Shown: piece after piece, positions 42,208 through 50,900 of the stretch | How positions within the stretch are numbered: the first letter of the stretch is position 1 | Layout: each line of letters begins with the position of its first letter | Assembly: GCF_018332655.1 (NCBI RefSeq) | Contig: NZ_BOQL01000040.1 | Span: 1-61,246 of the forward strand | DNA: 61,246 bases | Reading direction: 5' to 3' | From: Actinoplanes auranticolor | GTDB lineage: Bacteria > Actinomycetota > Actinomycetes > Mycobacteriales > Micromonosporaceae | The notes under the pieces: model-generated | What the model was told of the DNA's origin: nothing | Database searches by the model: none | What the model saw: the letters and a program-made list of their open reading frames with translations, nothing else | Position numbers and translations under genes: made by a program

Positions 42208-43047
42208 ATGAGCGACACTCTTGATCCGGCCCGCGAGCTGGGCGCGTTCCTGCGGACCCGGCGCGAACGCCTCGACCCGCACGACTTCGGGCTTCCGGGG
42301 CGCCGGCAGTCCCGCCGGACCCCGGGCCTGCGCCGCGAAGAAGTCGCCGAACTGGCCGGGGTCAGCATCGACTACGTCGTACGGCTGGAGCAGGGCCGCG
42401 GGCTGCACCCCTCCGCGAACGTGGTGGAGGCCCTGGCCCGGGCACTTCGGCTGGCCCCCGACGAGCGCGCCTACTTCTTCGACCTGGCCCGCCACCGCTC
42501 CCGCCCAGCCAGCGAGCCCGCCACCGCCGCCACGGCGCCGCTGGCCCGGCTGGTGGCCGACCTGTCGCCGCTGCCCGCCATGCTGATCAACCACCGCTTC
42601 GACATCCTCGCTTGGAATCCCGAGATGGCGCGCCTCCAGCTGGACTTCGACACCCGGCTCCCGCCCGCCCGGCACAATTCGGCGTGGCTGTGCCTGATGC
42701 GCCCGGAGATGCGCGACTACTACCTCGACCGCGACCAGGTCGTCCGCGAAGGCGTCGCCCACGTGCGCGCCGCCTGGGCCGCGCACCCACAGGACCGGGC
42801 GCTCGCCGACCTGATAGCCGAGTTCAGTACCGACGAGAACTTCGCACGGGTGTGGGCCGAGGGCGACGTCAAATCGAACGGCCGCGGCAGCAAGACCATG
42901 CGGCACCCCGAGGTCGGCACGTTCTCCGTTCAATTCGAGACGCTCACACCACTGGGCGACCAGGACCAGCGCCTGGTGATCTGCCGCCCCGCGGACGACG
43001 CGAGCCGGGCGGCGCTGGACCAGATGTCCGCGACCACCGCCGCTTAG
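42208..43047 (+). CDS. XRE-family regulator with an MmyB-like ligand domain
   Basis: A 279-residue regulator. The HTH spans about residues 25-90 (RRTPGLRREEVAELAGVS, DYVVRLEQGR). About 105-270 are the MmyB-like PAS-type ligand-binding domain, with LINHRFDILAWNPEMARL, the hallmark of the family. Members bind fatty acids or similar ligands. Divergent from the aldo/keto reductase, its likely target. Confidence 0.92.
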   Translation: MSDTLDPARELGAFLRTRRERLDPHDFGLPGRRQSRRTPGLRREEVAELAGVSIDYVVRLEQGRGLHPSANVVEALARALRLAPDERAYFFDLARHRSRPASEPATAATAPLARLVADLSPLPAMLINHRFDILAWNPEMARLQLDFDTRLPPARHNSAWLCLMRPEMRDYYLDRDQVVREGVAHVRAAWAAHPQDRALADLIAEFSTDENFARVWAEGDVKSNGRGSKTMRHPEVGTFSVQFETLTPLGDQDQRLVICRPADDASRAALDQMSATTAA

Positions 43048-43304
43048 GTTCCGTCTTACCAATCTTGCCCATCGCGGACGGCGCACGGACCGGGGGCGCT
43101 AGAACCTCGCTCGAATTTGGCGCAACAGAGTATGAGGGCGGCGAAGGACTTGGCGGTGCGCACTGATGTGCCGCAGATAACGCGCGGTCGGGGCTCGTCG
43201 CTATCGGCACCGGCTCTTTCGCCGGTACTTCCCGCAGTTGCCCTTGGTGACGTAGCGAGTTGCTCCGCAGTGACGCCGGGCCGGGTGGAGGTTTGCCGGC
43301 GAGC

Positions 43305-43802
43305 TTACTCGCGTAGTGCGGTCTCGTAGGCCGAGCGAAGGTCGTCGGCCGCTCGCGGAGCGTGAGGATCCGGCCGAGGGGCGCCGAGGTGCAGGTAGCG
43401 CAGATCGTCCATGAAACGAGCGAGCAGTTCCTGGCCGCCGTCGCGTAGCAGCTCGGCACGAACCCGCAGGCGACGTTCGCCGCTGCGGTGCGCGAGGCCC
43501 CACGAGCCGAGCGCTGCCATGATCGGCAACGTTTGGATGCCGGCCTCGGTGAGCGAGTAGGCCGCCCGTTGCCCGCGCCGGGCCTCCTGCCGCGTGAGCA
43601 GGCCCGCATCCGAGAGCCGCCGCAAGCGGCTGCTGAGGATGTTCGGGGCGATGCCTTCCTCGCTGCCGACGAGCAGTTCGCGGAAGTGACGCCGGTCGCC
43701 GAACATGATGTCGCGCAGCACGAGCATCGCCCACGGGTCACCCAGAACCTCGACCGCCTGATTGATCGGGCAGCCCGAGCGTGGCGCGGAATCCATCGAC
43801 AT
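43305..43802 (-). CDS. HxlR-family transcriptional regulator
   Basis: A 165-residue regulator. CPINQAVEVLGDPWAMLVLR and the winged helix in RHFRELLVGSEEGIAPNILS with SRLRRLSDAGLL are typical HxlR features. The N-terminal Cys (residue 11) is the conserved redox/ligand-sensing position. A C-terminal extension is longer than usual. Divergent from the DHFR-like gene, with an operator between. Confidence 0.92.
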   Translation of the reverse strand: MSMDSAPRSGCPINQAVEVLGDPWAMLVLRDIMFGDRRHFRELLVGSEEGIAPNILSSRLRRLSDAGLLTRQEARRGQRAAYSLTEAGIQTLPIMAALGSWGLAHRSGERRLRVRAELLRDGGQELLARFMDDLRYLHLGAPRPDPHAPRAADDLRSAYETALRE

Positions 43803-43813
43803 CCTCCTCGTGC

Positions 43814-43838
43814 AAGTGATTGCAGATTACTATCACTT
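43814..43838. promoter_or_regulatory. HxlR operator candidate
   Basis: AAGTGAT-N11-ATCACTT is a perfect 7-bp inverted repeat with an AT-rich centre, immediately upstream of hxlR (start 43802) and 50 bases before the DHFR-like gene (43889). Confidence 0.6.
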
Positions 43839-43888
43839 TCTTTAGGGTGGCGGCTAGCAGTAGCAGACCACTGTCCCTTGGAGGGCTG

Positions 43889-44476
43889 ATGCCAGGCCGG
43901 TTCGTGTACTGGATGAACGTGTCCCTCGACCTGAGGATCGAGCACGCCGAGGGCGAGCAGGGCGGCGGATCATGGATGCGGATCGGCGAGCCCCTGCACC
44001 ACGAGTTCAACTCACGGGCGCGAGCGCTGTCCCTCATGGTCCAGGGACGCACCATCTACGAGACGATGGAGGGATTCTGGCCGAAGGCGCGCGACGACGC
44101 CTCGTTGCCCGGCTTCCTTCGCGAGTACGGCCGGATCTGGACCTCGATGCCGAAGGTGCTGGTGTCGCGGACGCGCGTCAGCGCCGAGCACAACACGCGG
44201 GTGATCAATGCCGACGACGCCGTCGGCGCCCTCGCGGACCTGCGCGCGCAGACCGAAGGCGACATCGGCGTCGGGGGTGCCACGCTGGCTACCGCGCTGC
44301 TCCGGGCCGGGCTGCTGGATGAGCTGCTGCTCTTCACCCACCCCGTGATCCTCGGCGCCGGCCGGCCGCTGTTCGACAGCCACGACGAGCCGCTGGAGCT
44401 GGACCTGCTCGAGCAGGCGCGCTTCGACCAAGGCGTCGCGCTCCACCGATACGCCGTCCGGAAGGTGCGTGCATGA
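43889..44476 (+). CDS. Dihydrofolate reductase-fold (RibD C-terminal-like) protein
   Basis: A 195-residue member of the same broad family as the gene at 117, but not a close paralogue. It has VYWMNVSLDLRIEHAEG at the start, LMVQGRTIYETMEGFWP, and IGVGGATLATALLRAGLLDE followed by VILGAGRPLF. ATG 43889 is behind GGAGGG. It is coupled to the GNAT gene by ATGA and divergent from HxlR, which probably regulates both. Confidence 0.88.
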   Translation: MPGRFVYWMNVSLDLRIEHAEGEQGGGSWMRIGEPLHHEFNSRARALSLMVQGRTIYETMEGFWPKARDDASLPGFLREYGRIWTSMPKVLVSRTRVSAEHNTRVINADDAVGALADLRAQTEGDIGVGGATLATALLRAGLLDELLLFTHPVILGAGRPLFDSHDEPLELDLLEQARFDQGVALHRYAVRKVRA

Positions 44477-45054
44477 CCACGAGCACCGGACTTGCCGTGT
44501 TGACCTGGCCACTGCACACCGACCGTCTGACGTTGCGGCCGGCAACCTCGGACGACGCCGACGCCACCTGGCGGTTCCGCCGCCGCGAGGACGTGAGCCG
44601 CTGGATCACCCGCGCTCCTGCCACCCCGGACGAGCACCGAACCTGGTTCCGGGCCCCGGACAGTCTGGCCAGGACCCTCGTGATCGAGCGCAGCGGTACG
44701 GTCATCGGCGACCTCATGGTGAAGATCGAGGACGCCTGGGCCCAGGCCGAGATCGCCGAACGCGCCCGCAGCGTGCAAGCGGAGCTGGGATGGGTGCTGC
44801 ACCCGGAGCACGCCGGCCACGGATACGCCACCGAAGCCGTCCGGGAGCTGCTCCGGCTCTGCTTCAAGGATCTCGGACTGCGCCGCGTGACGGCCACCTG
44901 CTTCGCCGCCAACGAGGCATCGTGGCGACTCATGGAACGCATCGGGATGCGCCGCGAGTTCTACACCGTCCGGGACTCCCTGCACCGATCCGGCGAGTGG
45001 CTCGACTGCGTCGGCTATGCCCTGCTCTCCGACGAGTGGAACGGTTCGGCATAG
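44473..45054 (+). CDS. GNAT-family acetyltransferase
   Basis: A 193-residue N-acetyltransferase of the RimJ/RimL type. It has the opening TDRLTLRPATSDDADATW, the acetyl-CoA-binding motif A region HPEHAGHGYATEAV, and FAANEASWRLMERIGM. Its ATG overlaps the DHFR-like stop (ATGA at 44473-44476). The substrate is unknown and could be an antibiotic or a protein N-terminus. Confidence 0.92.
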   Translation: MTTSTGLAVLTWPLHTDRLTLRPATSDDADATWRFRRREDVSRWITRAPATPDEHRTWFRAPDSLARTLVIERSGTVIGDLMVKIEDAWAQAEIAERARSVQAELGWVLHPEHAGHGYATEAVRELLRLCFKDLGLRRVTATCFAANEASWRLMERIGMRREFYTVRDSLHRSGEWLDCVGYALLSDEWNGSA

Positions 45055-46056
45055 CCTGCGGGCCGTGCGTCATGATCCGGCGCGCCTCGTGCAGATTCTC
45101 CGTACCGCGCCGGCAGTCCGCGGAGGGTGGCACCCAAACTCGCGAACATCGAGATCGGTGAGATCGTGTGGCCGAAACTCATCCGACCTTTGGTTCCAGA
45201 CTCAAGAACAAGGCCACGGCTGCTGGTCGCGACAGCCATCATTGGTCCCTGGTCGCGACGGATGGCGGGACACAGGCTCCGCGTTGGTTGCTCCGTGGTT
45301 GCACGCAAGTTCCCGCGGCCGCTCACGCCGCGGCGAAAGCCCTCACCAGAGCGACGAACACCAACCCCTGCCCAACAGGTCCATCGCTGGGTTTGCAGCC
45401 CCATGAGCAGGGCAAACGCCGACGCGCCAGGGACAGGGCTCTTGTCATCAAGCCTGGGCAGGTACCCTGATCGACGCGGGCTGCTAGCTCAATGGCAGAG
45501 CTGTGGACTTTTAATCGTCGTTGCGGGCAGAAACTGCTTACGCGACACGGCTTACGAGCTGCACAAACCCTCAATTGCTATATCCAATCCGGATGTCGTC
45601 TGCTCCGTGGCTGCTCCATTGAGGGCCGGATGTCACGACCCGACCGCGGACCTACCTGGAACGCGTCGGATTTCGCATCCTGCGGCTTTCACAACGAGCG
45701 TTACGCAGCTACTTCGGCGGCAGACCCGTGGGCGTCGCCGCGTCCTTCGTCGGTCCGCTTCCATCCACCGTCCCGGCTGACAGCCTCTCGCTGATCATCC
45801 GAGGATCGGTGACCGTTCACCCACGACCGGACCACGGTGCGCTCCTTGTGATGTCGGGGCTTCGCGAAACCTCATGGTTGCCGTTTGGGTATCCATGGAT
45901 CACCGACGTCGAGATCGTCGAACGGGGGTCGGTCAGCCGTCCCTCAGCGCTGTCTACATTCGTAGCGATGTTCAGGCCGAGCATTCGGGATCGACAGTTG
46001 GTGATCGAAGCACGTATTGTCCGGGCGGCATTCATGATCACGGGGGTTCGGGCACC
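45055..46056. other. 1-kb region without a convincing gene; degenerate tRNA inside
   Basis: No open frame here has a clean start, normal codon use and a recognisable product. Short frames such as 45168-45470 exist, but I cannot support them. The base composition is lower in GC than the flanks. A degenerate tRNA-Lys is at 45476-45550. This looks like decayed or integrated DNA at the edge of the secreted-protein cluster. Confidence 0.5.
45476..45550 (+). pseudogene. Degenerate tRNA-Lys(TTT)-like sequence
   Basis: A D-arm (GCTC...GAGC, 45487-45501) and a seven-base anticodon loop CTTTTAA with anticodon TTT (45510-45512) are clear. The anticodon stem has only three of five pairs. There is no GTTCGAATCC-type T-loop and no matching 3' acceptor strand. 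It is probably a pseudo-tRNA or an old attachment-site remnant. Confidence 0.4.
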
Positions 46057-47532
46057 ATGGGAAAGCTTCGTCTCACCACGGCGGCCGCGCTGGCCGTTTC
46101 GCTGACCATGGGGGCGACGCCGGCGTTCGCCGCCGCTGATCCGCCGGTTGACGCCGGCGCACCGGTCGTAACCTCGACGGGCCTGGTGGAGGGTCAGCTC
46201 GTCGGCCAGAGCCAGCGGCTGTATCCGAGCTGGACCGACGACATCGGCGTGACCAGGGTCGAGGTTGTTCTCAACGGCGCGGTTCTGCGCAGCTATGTGT
46301 CCGGGCAGTGGGATCAGGGCGTGTATCTTCCGGTGCCGGCGCGGCTGCATGACACCGACGCCGAAGTCGCCATCCGGGCGTTCGACGCGGCGGGCAACCA
46401 CGGCGAGGCGACCAGCCGGGTCCACGTGGACACCGAGGGCCCGAAGGCCACGCTGACGCCACCGTTCGAGTCCATCGTCGGCGGCGTGGTCACCTTCACC
46501 GCGATCGACACGTCGAGCGATCTCGTCCAGGTGTCGCTGTACGACCACGCGGTTCCTGGCGAGGCGGCGAGGGCGACTGCCGCTCCATGGACGCTCACCT
46601 GGAACACGGCCGGGCGTAGCGGGGTCGCGTACGTACATTTCCAGCTCACCGACAAGGTCGGCAACGTCTCGTTCGCGTACGGCTTCTACGGCCTCGACAA
46701 CACCGGCCCGACCATCACCGGCCTGCGATTCCCGCAGCAAGCCGACCACACGGTGGTCGATGGCCGCGTCAGCGGCCGAAGCCGCCTGGCCGCCTCGATA
46801 GACAGCATCTCGCCGCTGGACCGGGTCGAGTGGTGGGTCGACGGGACGCTGCGCTCGACCTATCCCGTGCCCTCGTCCGGGTCCAGTGCCGAACCGTACT
46901 TCGACTGGGACACCGGCAAGGCGAACGGCACGGCCGTGCTGGAGGTCCGCGCTTTCGACGTCCTGGGGCACCGGGCGATCCTTACGCGCAGCATCGTCAT
47001 CGACAACACCGGCCCGGTGATCACGTCGATCACCCCCGGCCACCGTGCCCTGGTCCGAGGCAGCGAGTTCCGGAGCACCGTCAAAGGCACCGACCCGTCC
47101 GGGATCCGTCAGGCGTACCTGCAGAACGCCTCTAGCGTGACCAAGGCGCCGTTCACCGTGACCGCCTCTGCCGGTAAGGACGGGACCCGCACGCTGACCT
47201 GGACCCTCACCGACCGGCTCGGTAACCGCAGCACGGCGAAACGCGCTGTCATCGTCGATAACACCAGGCCAGCGGTGAGGATCACCAAGGCCCCCGGCAA
47301 CGGCGCGAAGGTCACCAAGACAGTGAAGCTGACCGTGTCCGCCACCGACCGCAACGGCATTAACCGCGTCGAGCTGCTGGTCAACGGCAAAGTCGTCGCC
47401 AAGGACACCAAGGCGGCCTTCACCTTCTCGGTCAACCCGAAGAAGTACGGCAAGAAGATCAAGGTCAAGGTCCGCGGGTACGACAAGGCCGGCAACGTCA
47501 CCACGACCGCCACCCGCACCTGGCGACGCTGA
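46057..47532 (+). CDS. Secreted Ig-like repeat protein
   Basis: A 491-residue exported protein. The signal peptide is residues 1-26 (LAVSLTMGATPAFAAA). Four or five Ig-like repeats follow, each with a VxVxAFDxAGN-type end (VAIRAFDAAGNHGE, FQLTDKVGNVSFAYG, VEVRAFDVLGHRA, WTLTDRLGNRST). The C-terminus is Lys-rich (NPKKYGKKIKVKVRGYDKAG). It is likely a cell-surface or matrix protein. It precedes the LamG and RHS genes on the same strand. Confidence 0.85.
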   Translation: MGKLRLTTAAALAVSLTMGATPAFAAADPPVDAGAPVVTSTGLVEGQLVGQSQRLYPSWTDDIGVTRVEVVLNGAVLRSYVSGQWDQGVYLPVPARLHDTDAEVAIRAFDAAGNHGEATSRVHVDTEGPKATLTPPFESIVGGVVTFTAIDTSSDLVQVSLYDHAVPGEAARATAAPWTLTWNTAGRSGVAYVHFQLTDKVGNVSFAYGFYGLDNTGPTITGLRFPQQADHTVVDGRVSGRSRLAASIDSISPLDRVEWWVDGTLRSTYPVPSSGSSAEPYFDWDTGKANGTAVLEVRAFDVLGHRAILTRSIVIDNTGPVITSITPGHRALVRGSEFRSTVKGTDPSGIRQAYLQNASSVTKAPFTVTASAGKDGTRTLTWTLTDRLGNRSTAKRAVIVDNTRPAVRITKAPGNGAKVTKTVKLTVSATDRNGINRVELLVNGKVVAKDTKAAFTFSVNPKKYGKKIKVKVRGYDKAGNVTTTATRTWRR

Positions 47533-47814
47533 ACACGGCTCCGGCGGCGAGCGCCGAAAGGGTACGACCACGTAAGCCTCGGTCGCACCAAACGACCGAA
47601 GGTTTTGGCAGGTGAGCGACCGCACGCCCAGCCTGACCAACCGTTGACGGCCGGTCGAGCGACTCGGCCAGTGACCAATGTGGTCACACTGCGCTGTGAG
47701 GCAGTGACGAAGGGTCTTGCGGACGATAGTCGGCGCTCGATATCGTACGGGCGGCGGTGATCTTGCTGAGGCGTTCGAGTCCTTGGGAGCGCCGCCAATC
47801 TCACGGGGGATTTG
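47533..47814. other. Intergenic region before the LamG gene
   Basis: 282 bases with no gene visible. It contains dyads and AT-richer patches that may be the promoter for the LamG-RHS unit; no firm promoter motif was identified. Confidence 0.35.
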
Positions 47815-50784
47815 ATGATGCACGGCATGCGGCCGGTGGGCCGCCGTTTTGCCCTGTCCGAGATCAGTCTGGTGCGTGCGCTGACGGTCTCGGCGGCCGC
47901 GATGATCACAGCGGTGGCCGCGGGGGCTGTCGTTGTCTCGTCTCCCTCGGTGGCAGCGGTGCCGGTCACCGGCGCGGCGCCGGTTCCGACCGAGGCTCAT
48001 GACGAGGCCGCTGCCATGCATCTCGCGTGGAAGAGCCGCCGGCAGGTTGAGATTCTCGGCGAGCGGACCGAGTCGTCGGAGACGTTCGCGCAACCCGACG
48101 GGACTCTCCGAACGAAGACGTACGCTTCACCGATTCGCGTGCGCCGCGGCTCCGACTGGGTTGCAGTCAACACCGACCTCAAGGTCGCCGACGGTGCTGT
48201 AGTGCCCGAGGCGACAACGCTGGATGTCAGGTTCTCCAACGGTGGTGACGGCCCGCTGTTGACGGTGGTGCGCGATGGGCGGTCGATGGCCATGTCATGG
48301 CCCGGCACCTTGCGCCCTCCGAAGTTGGACGGCGACACCGCGACTTACTCGGAGGTGCTGCCGGGCGTCGACCTGCAGCTGACTGCTCACGTTGATTCGT
48401 TCAGCGAGGTTCTGCTCGTCAAGACGCGTACCGCAGCGGAGAACACCGAACTGCGACAGCTCCGCTTCGACCTCGCCACCCGAGGCGTTGTTGTGAAACG
48501 TGACGTCGACGGGTTCATCCGGGCCGAGACACCATCGGGCGAGCCAGTCTTCGTTTCCGACGGGGCGCGGATGTGGGACAAGCCGCAAATGCTGGGCACC
48601 GCGGTCTCCCAGCGGACGCTCGGTGCTGATTCGCCCGTGGCAGTTCTTCCTCAGGATCCGGAGTCGCGTCGGGTCGAGGACCTGCCGGTGCATCTGGACG
48701 GCACCTCGCTGACGGTCGTGCCGTCGCAGCAGATGCTGACCGACCCGGCCACGGTGTATCCGGTGTCGATCGATCCCGGGTTCAACGGTGGCAAGGAGAT
48801 CTGGACGCACGTCAGCCGCAAGAACCCCACGAAGTCCTACTGGAGCGACAAGTCGACACGTGGCGACATGCGCGTGGGTCAGCTGTGGCAGGGTTCCTCG
48901 GACGACGACTGGCGCACGATCGTGCAGTTCGACGTAGCGAAGCTCAAGGGCTCTCAGATCAAGAGAGCGGCTGTGCTGGTCAACGTCCGGCACAGCGCCA
49001 ACTGTTCACCGTCGCCGTTCCAGCTTTGGCGCACCAACCGGGTCGACAAGTCGGCGTCGGTGACGTGGAACAGCACCAAGAACAAGTGGTGGAAATCGCT
49101 GGGCCAGGTCAACGCCACGGCGAACAAGAGCGCCTGCCCGAAAGGCAACGACGAGGTCCGGTTCGCCCAGACAGCGGTCAGTGACGCCTTCCAGGATGCG
49201 ACGGCGAACAACACCATCACGCTGGCGTTCCGGGCCAAAAGCGAGTCCGACGACTACCAGTGGAAGAAGCTGATACCGGACTCGGCGTACCTCGACATCT
49301 TCTACAACAACACGCCCGGCAAACCGACCAGCCTGGCCTTCAGCCCCTGCTATGTCGCGTGCGGCAGCGGCACCGCCGTGACCTCCAGCAAGCGGCCGGC
49401 GCTGAGCATGAAGGCGACGGATCCCAACAGCGGCAAGCTGACGTACATGTACGAGGTCTACGCCGCCAACAAGACCACACGGGTTGCTGGGTCCGACAAG
49501 ACCGTGACCGGTGTGGCCAGTGGCAGCCAGCGCTCGTGGACGTTGAAGTCCGACCTGAAGGACGGGCAGTACTACTGGCGCGGCAAGGCCTGCGATGCCT
49601 ACCTCTGCGGCTCGTACTCCGATTGGTTCGGGTTCAAGGTCGACACCATGAATCCGAAGAACCCGATCGTGACCAGCGCGGACTACTCCCCGACAGAATG
49701 GAGAGGCGGCCCGGGAATTCCCGGCAAGTTCGTCTTTAGCCCTGGCAGCACCAACGACGGTGTGCGGACGTACACATATTCGATCAACGGTGCCAAGGAA
49801 GAGCAGGTCTCGCCGCCGAGCAGTGGGGTGCTGGAGCGCAACCTGGTCCCGACCCGGGACTTCGTCAACACCCTGACGGTCAAGGCGATCGACACCGCGG
49901 GGAACCTGTCCGGAGTCGCTCACTACTTGTTCAAGGTCCGTCCCGTGGGCGAGTCCTGGTACTGGTCGCTCGACGAGAAGACCGGAACGACAGCCGCTTC
50001 AGCGCCTGAGAATAACCGCCCCGCCATGGTCTCCGGCACGAATGTGGCATGGTCCGAATCCGGTAAGTGGGGTGCCTCGGCCCTGAGGGTTACCGGCACC
50101 GGCGAACTCGTCACCTCCGCGCCGGCGTTCGACACCCGTTCCCTTTCGGGCTTCACCGTCGCTGCGTGGGCGCGCCTACCAGCGCCGCCTACCGCTGATG
50201 GTGACTCCGACGCCGATCCCGGCACTGAGCCAACCGAACCTGAGCCCGGTACCGGTGACGACCCCGACGAGGAACAGACTCCGCCGGACGATGAGCAGAC
50301 CGACGAGCCCTCGGCGCTGCCGGCCGGCAACCACGCCGTGGTGTCTCAGGACGGGCAGAACACGTCGATGTTCAAGCTCGGCTACCGCACGGACCTGGAC
50401 GTGGACAGCGACGGCGTGAAGGACCGCGCCTGGTGCTTCACAGTCGCGGCCACCGACACGGCCGGTGCCGCCACCACAAACGCATGCACCTCCAGTTACG
50501 TCGAGGCAGGCGCCTGGGTGCATCTGGTCGGCATCGTCAACCCGATCACCAACCGAATCCAGCTGTACGTCAACGGCACACCGGCCACCGACGGGGTACT
50601 GGCCGAACAAACAGGTACGGCGACCTGGGAGGCGACCGGGAAGTTCGCGATCGGCCGGGGTTGGATTCTCTCGCCCGGCGAACGGTGGGCCGGCGAGATC
50701 GACGAGGTACACCTCACTCCGCGAGTCTGGGAAGAGCAGGAGATCTACCGAATGTCGCGGCCGGAAGAAACCCCTGAAGCCTGA
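47815..50784 (+). CDS. Secreted DNRLRE/LamG domain protein next to an RHS toxin
   Basis: About 989 residues. The signal peptide is near residues 1-50 (a long N-region, then ALTVSAAAMITAVAAGAVVV). Beta domains fill about 60-280. A DNRLRE-type domain is at about 290-490 (RTIVQFDVAKLKG, WNSTKNKWW). Fibronectin/Ig-like parts follow. A LamG domain is at the C-terminus (WYWSLDEKTGTTAA to AGEIDEVHL). The LamG domain is interrupted by an acidic Pro/Asp/Glu linker (about residues 795-840). Such proteins regularly precede RHS toxin genes in actinomycetes and may help anchor or export them. ATG 47815 follows GGGGGA. Confidence 0.85.
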   Translation: MMHGMRPVGRRFALSEISLVRALTVSAAAMITAVAAGAVVVSSPSVAAVPVTGAAPVPTEAHDEAAAMHLAWKSRRQVEILGERTESSETFAQPDGTLRTKTYASPIRVRRGSDWVAVNTDLKVADGAVVPEATTLDVRFSNGGDGPLLTVVRDGRSMAMSWPGTLRPPKLDGDTATYSEVLPGVDLQLTAHVDSFSEVLLVKTRTAAENTELRQLRFDLATRGVVVKRDVDGFIRAETPSGEPVFVSDGARMWDKPQMLGTAVSQRTLGADSPVAVLPQDPESRRVEDLPVHLDGTSLTVVPSQQMLTDPATVYPVSIDPGFNGGKEIWTHVSRKNPTKSYWSDKSTRGDMRVGQLWQGSSDDDWRTIVQFDVAKLKGSQIKRAAVLVNVRHSANCSPSPFQLWRTNRVDKSASVTWNSTKNKWWKSLGQVNATANKSACPKGNDEVRFAQTAVSDAFQDATANNTITLAFRAKSESDDYQWKKLIPDSAYLDIFYNNTPGKPTSLAFSPCYVACGSGTAVTSSKRPALSMKATDPNSGKLTYMYEVYAANKTTRVAGSDKTVTGVASGSQRSWTLKSDLKDGQYYWRGKACDAYLCGSYSDWFGFKVDTMNPKNPIVTSADYSPTEWRGGPGIPGKFVFSPGSTNDGVRTYTYSINGAKEEQVSPPSSGVLERNLVPTRDFVNTLTVKAIDTAGNLSGVAHYLFKVRPVGESWYWSLDEKTGTTAASAPENNRPAMVSGTNVAWSESGKWGASALRVTGTGELVTSAPAFDTRSLSGFTVAAWARLPAPPTADGDSDADPGTEPTEPEPGTGDDPDEEQTPPDDEQTDEPSALPAGNHAVVSQDGQNTSMFKLGYRTDLDVDSDGVKDRAWCFTVAATDTAGAATTNACTSSYVEAGAWVHLVGIVNPITNRIQLYVNGTPATDGVLAEQTGTATWEATGKFAIGRGWILSPGERWAGEIDEVHLTPRVWEEQEIYRMSRPEETPEA

Positions 50785-50900
50785 TCGGCGCCAGCTCTCT
50801 CGCAGGACTAGCTGCCCAGCACGTTGACGTATCCGAAGAGTCAGCCGGCCATGGTCGGCGCACGGGGGACTGCCGCATCGGCGGCTGACAGGAGACTGGT

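Noticed and set aside
45168..45470. 100-codon frame in the gene-poor region
   Set aside because: The start has a GTG and the first residues look plausible, but the rest is low-complexity and no homologue is recognised. Not supported as a gene.
45874..46056. 61-codon upstream extension of the Ig-like protein
   Set aside because: It would bury the clear signal peptide beginning at ATG 46057 and has no ribosome binding site.
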